A DNA stretch of 15,997 nucleotides from Micromonosporaceae bacterium (GTDB taxonomy: Bacteria > Actinomycetota > Actinomycetes > Mycobacteriales > Micromonosporaceae), in NCBI GenBank assembly GCA_019690055.1, contig JADGGF010000042.1:1-15997 (forward strand), in the 5' to 3' direction. Positions 14,823 through 15,997 of this stretch are shown here, one piece after another. Numbering within the stretch: the stretch's first letter is position 1; each line of letters begins with the position of its first letter. Position numbers and translations under genes: made by a program. The notes under the pieces were generated by a model. It saw only the letters and a program-made list of their open reading frames with translations, was not told the origin of the DNA and ran no database searches.

Positions 14823-15997
14823 ATGAGCTGGCTGATGGAGCCGATTTACAAGATCATCTCGTGGGTCCTGCTGCGATGGCACGACCTGTGGGCCCTGCTC
14901 CTGCCCGGCGACGGCCGGTTCCTCGGCACGAGCTGGGAGTGGGTCCTGGCGATCGTGTTCCTGGTCATCACGGTCCGGCTCGTGCTGTTCCCGATCTTCG
15001 TCAAGCAGATCAAGTCGCAGCGGGCGATGCAGGCGCTGGCGCCGAAGATCCGCGAGCTGCAGGCCAAGTACAAGGGCGACCCGGCCACGCTGCGCGAAGA
15101 GATGATGAAGCTGTATCAGGAGGAGAAGGTCAACCCCCTCATGGGGTGTCTGCCCTTGTTCCTGCAGATACCGGTCTTCTTCGGTCTCTTCCATGTGCTG
15201 AAGTACCTCAATCCGCTGAACGTTCAGCCGGAGAACCCGGACGGGCCACCGAAGACCCTGTACGGCTGGACTGTACAGCTGTTCGATAGTGCCACCTCGG
15301 CCCACCTGTTCAACGCCCCGATCCCCGCGAGCTTCGCCAACGACCCGGCCCACATCCAGGCGCTCGGCGGGGCCCATCCGGCCGCCGCCAAGGTCGTGGC
15401 CGCGGTCCTGGTGCTGATCATGATGTTCACGACATTCATGAGCAGCCGCCAGATGATCCTCAAGACCGGCTGGCAGGTCGAGCCACAGCAGCGGATGATC
15501 CAGCGGCTGATGCTCTACGGCATCCCGCTCTCGCTGTTGCTCTCGGGCTGGGCGTTCCCGATCGGCGTGATCATCTACTGGGTCACCCAGAACCTGATCT
15601 CGCTGGGCCAGCAGCAGTGGGTGCTGCGCAAGTACCCGCCGATCGTGACCACCCCCGAGCCGAAGACCGCTCGGGAGCGGGCGGCCGCGGCGGCGAAGGC
15701 CCGCGGCCCGATCGCCCGGTTCTTCCTGGTGCTGCCTCCGCCGCCGAAGCCGGCCGGCGCCGAGACGGCCAAGCATGGGTGGCTGGCCAGGCTGCGCCCC
15801 GGGTCGGCCGCCGCGCCCGCGGCGCCGGTGTCGCCCGCCCCCCGGGCGCTGGCCCCGCGGCCGGGCGCCAAGCCTCGTCCGGTGACGTCCGATTCGTCGG
15901 CCACCGCCGCCACGACCGCCAAGCCGGCCGACGAGTCGGCGCCGACCACCGCGACGGTCGCACCGACGAAGGGCACCGCCAAGGCGGCGCCCACGAC
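14823..15997 (+). CDS. yidC: Membrane protein insertase YidC, partial at C-terminus
   Basis: YidC inserts membrane proteins, alone or with Sec. The ATG at 14823 has AGGAG 11 nt upstream, and the frame stays open for 391 codons to the window edge without a stop. It is the short actinobacterial type without the large periplasmic domain of E. coli: MSWLMEPIYKII, a first core membrane helix (about 41-60) with conserved Arg52 in VRLVLFPIFVKQIKSQ, a cytoplasmic helical hairpin (about 66-105), then NPLMGCLPLFLQIPVFFGLF, and further helices at about 190-208, 230-245 and 247-262. From about residue 275 the tail is basic, then Pro/Ala/Thr-rich, a pattern seen in actinobacterial YidC. The end lies outside the window. 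Confidence 0.96.
   Translation, partial: MSWLMEPIYKIISWVLLRWHDLWALLLPGDGRFLGTSWEWVLAIVFLVITVRLVLFPIFVKQIKSQRAMQALAPKIRELQAKYKGDPATLREEMMKLYQEEKVNPLMGCLPLFLQIPVFFGLFHVLKYLNPLNVQPENPDGPPKTLYGWTVQLFDSATSAHLFNAPIPASFANDPAHIQALGGAHPAAAKVVAAVLVLIMMFTTFMSSRQMILKTGWQVEPQQRMIQRLMLYGIPLSLLLSGWAFPIGVIIYWVTQNLISLGQQQWVLRKYPPIVTTPEPKTARERAAAAAKARGPIARFFLVLPPPPKPAGAETAKHGWLARLRPGSAAAPAAPVSPAPRALAPRPGAKPRPVTSDSSATAATTAKPADESAPTTATVAPTKGTAKAAPT

Noticed and set aside
14805..15776. Minus-strand frame of 323 codons opposite yidC
   Set aside because: The plus strand is a clear YidC with membrane helices. The minus frame is rich in Gln, His, Asp and Arg as expected for the complement of membrane codons.

Overview
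This window is the replication-origin core of a high-GC actinobacterium. The layout (dnaA, oriC, dnaN, gnd, recF, dciA, gyrB, gyrA on one strand; rpmH, rnpA, yidD, yidC on the other), the heavy use of GTG starts, the actinobacterial tail of DciA and the low-complexity gene after gyrA suggest Actinomycetia, perhaps Micromonosporaceae. The family assignment is an inference from gene order and protein style. The window is shown reversed relative to the usual dnaA-first map: the replication genes are on the minus strand.

Layout from left to right. (1) 1-517, minus: N-terminal part of a Ser/Thr/Pro-rich protein, probably the DUF3566 membrane protein that often follows gyrA, cut by the window edge. 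(2) 604-3144 gyrA and 3338-5314 gyrB, minus, separated by a 193-bp gap that holds a tight cluster of four DnaA boxes. (3) 5315-5735: divergent control region with a good gyrB promoter and a dyad at its predicted start site. (4) 5736-6293, plus: an unrecognised 185-aa cytosolic protein, convergent with (5) 6441-7244, minus: an unusual two-part protein (MgtE_N/FliG-like helical repeats plus an alpha/beta domain). (6) 7279-7842 dciA (helicase loader), 7832-9007 recF, 9047-9919 gnd and 10135-11265 dnaN, minus. (7) 11266-11906: oriC, with a dozen or so DnaA-box matches. (8) 11907-13406 dnaA, minus. (9) 13407-13808: divergent dnaA/rpmH control region with DnaA boxes, including a perfect one, and a 19-bp palindrome. 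(10) 13809-15997, plus: rpmH, rnpA, yidD, yidC, the last running off the edge.

How the genes work together: DnaA binds oriC and loads helicase with the help of DciA. DnaN is the polymerase clamp, RecF acts in gap repair, and GyrA/GyrB remove the supercoils made by replication. The rightward cluster supplies ribosomal protein L34, the protein part of RNase P, and the YidD/YidC membrane insertion machinery.

Most of the window is conserved housekeeping sequence, and I see no mobile element, CRISPR array, tRNA or rRNA. The parts that deserve a second look are the perfect DnaA boxes between gyrB and gyrA (the origin itself has none), the two-domain protein downstream of dciA, the orphan 185-aa gene, and the symmetric sites at the gyrB and dnaA control regions.
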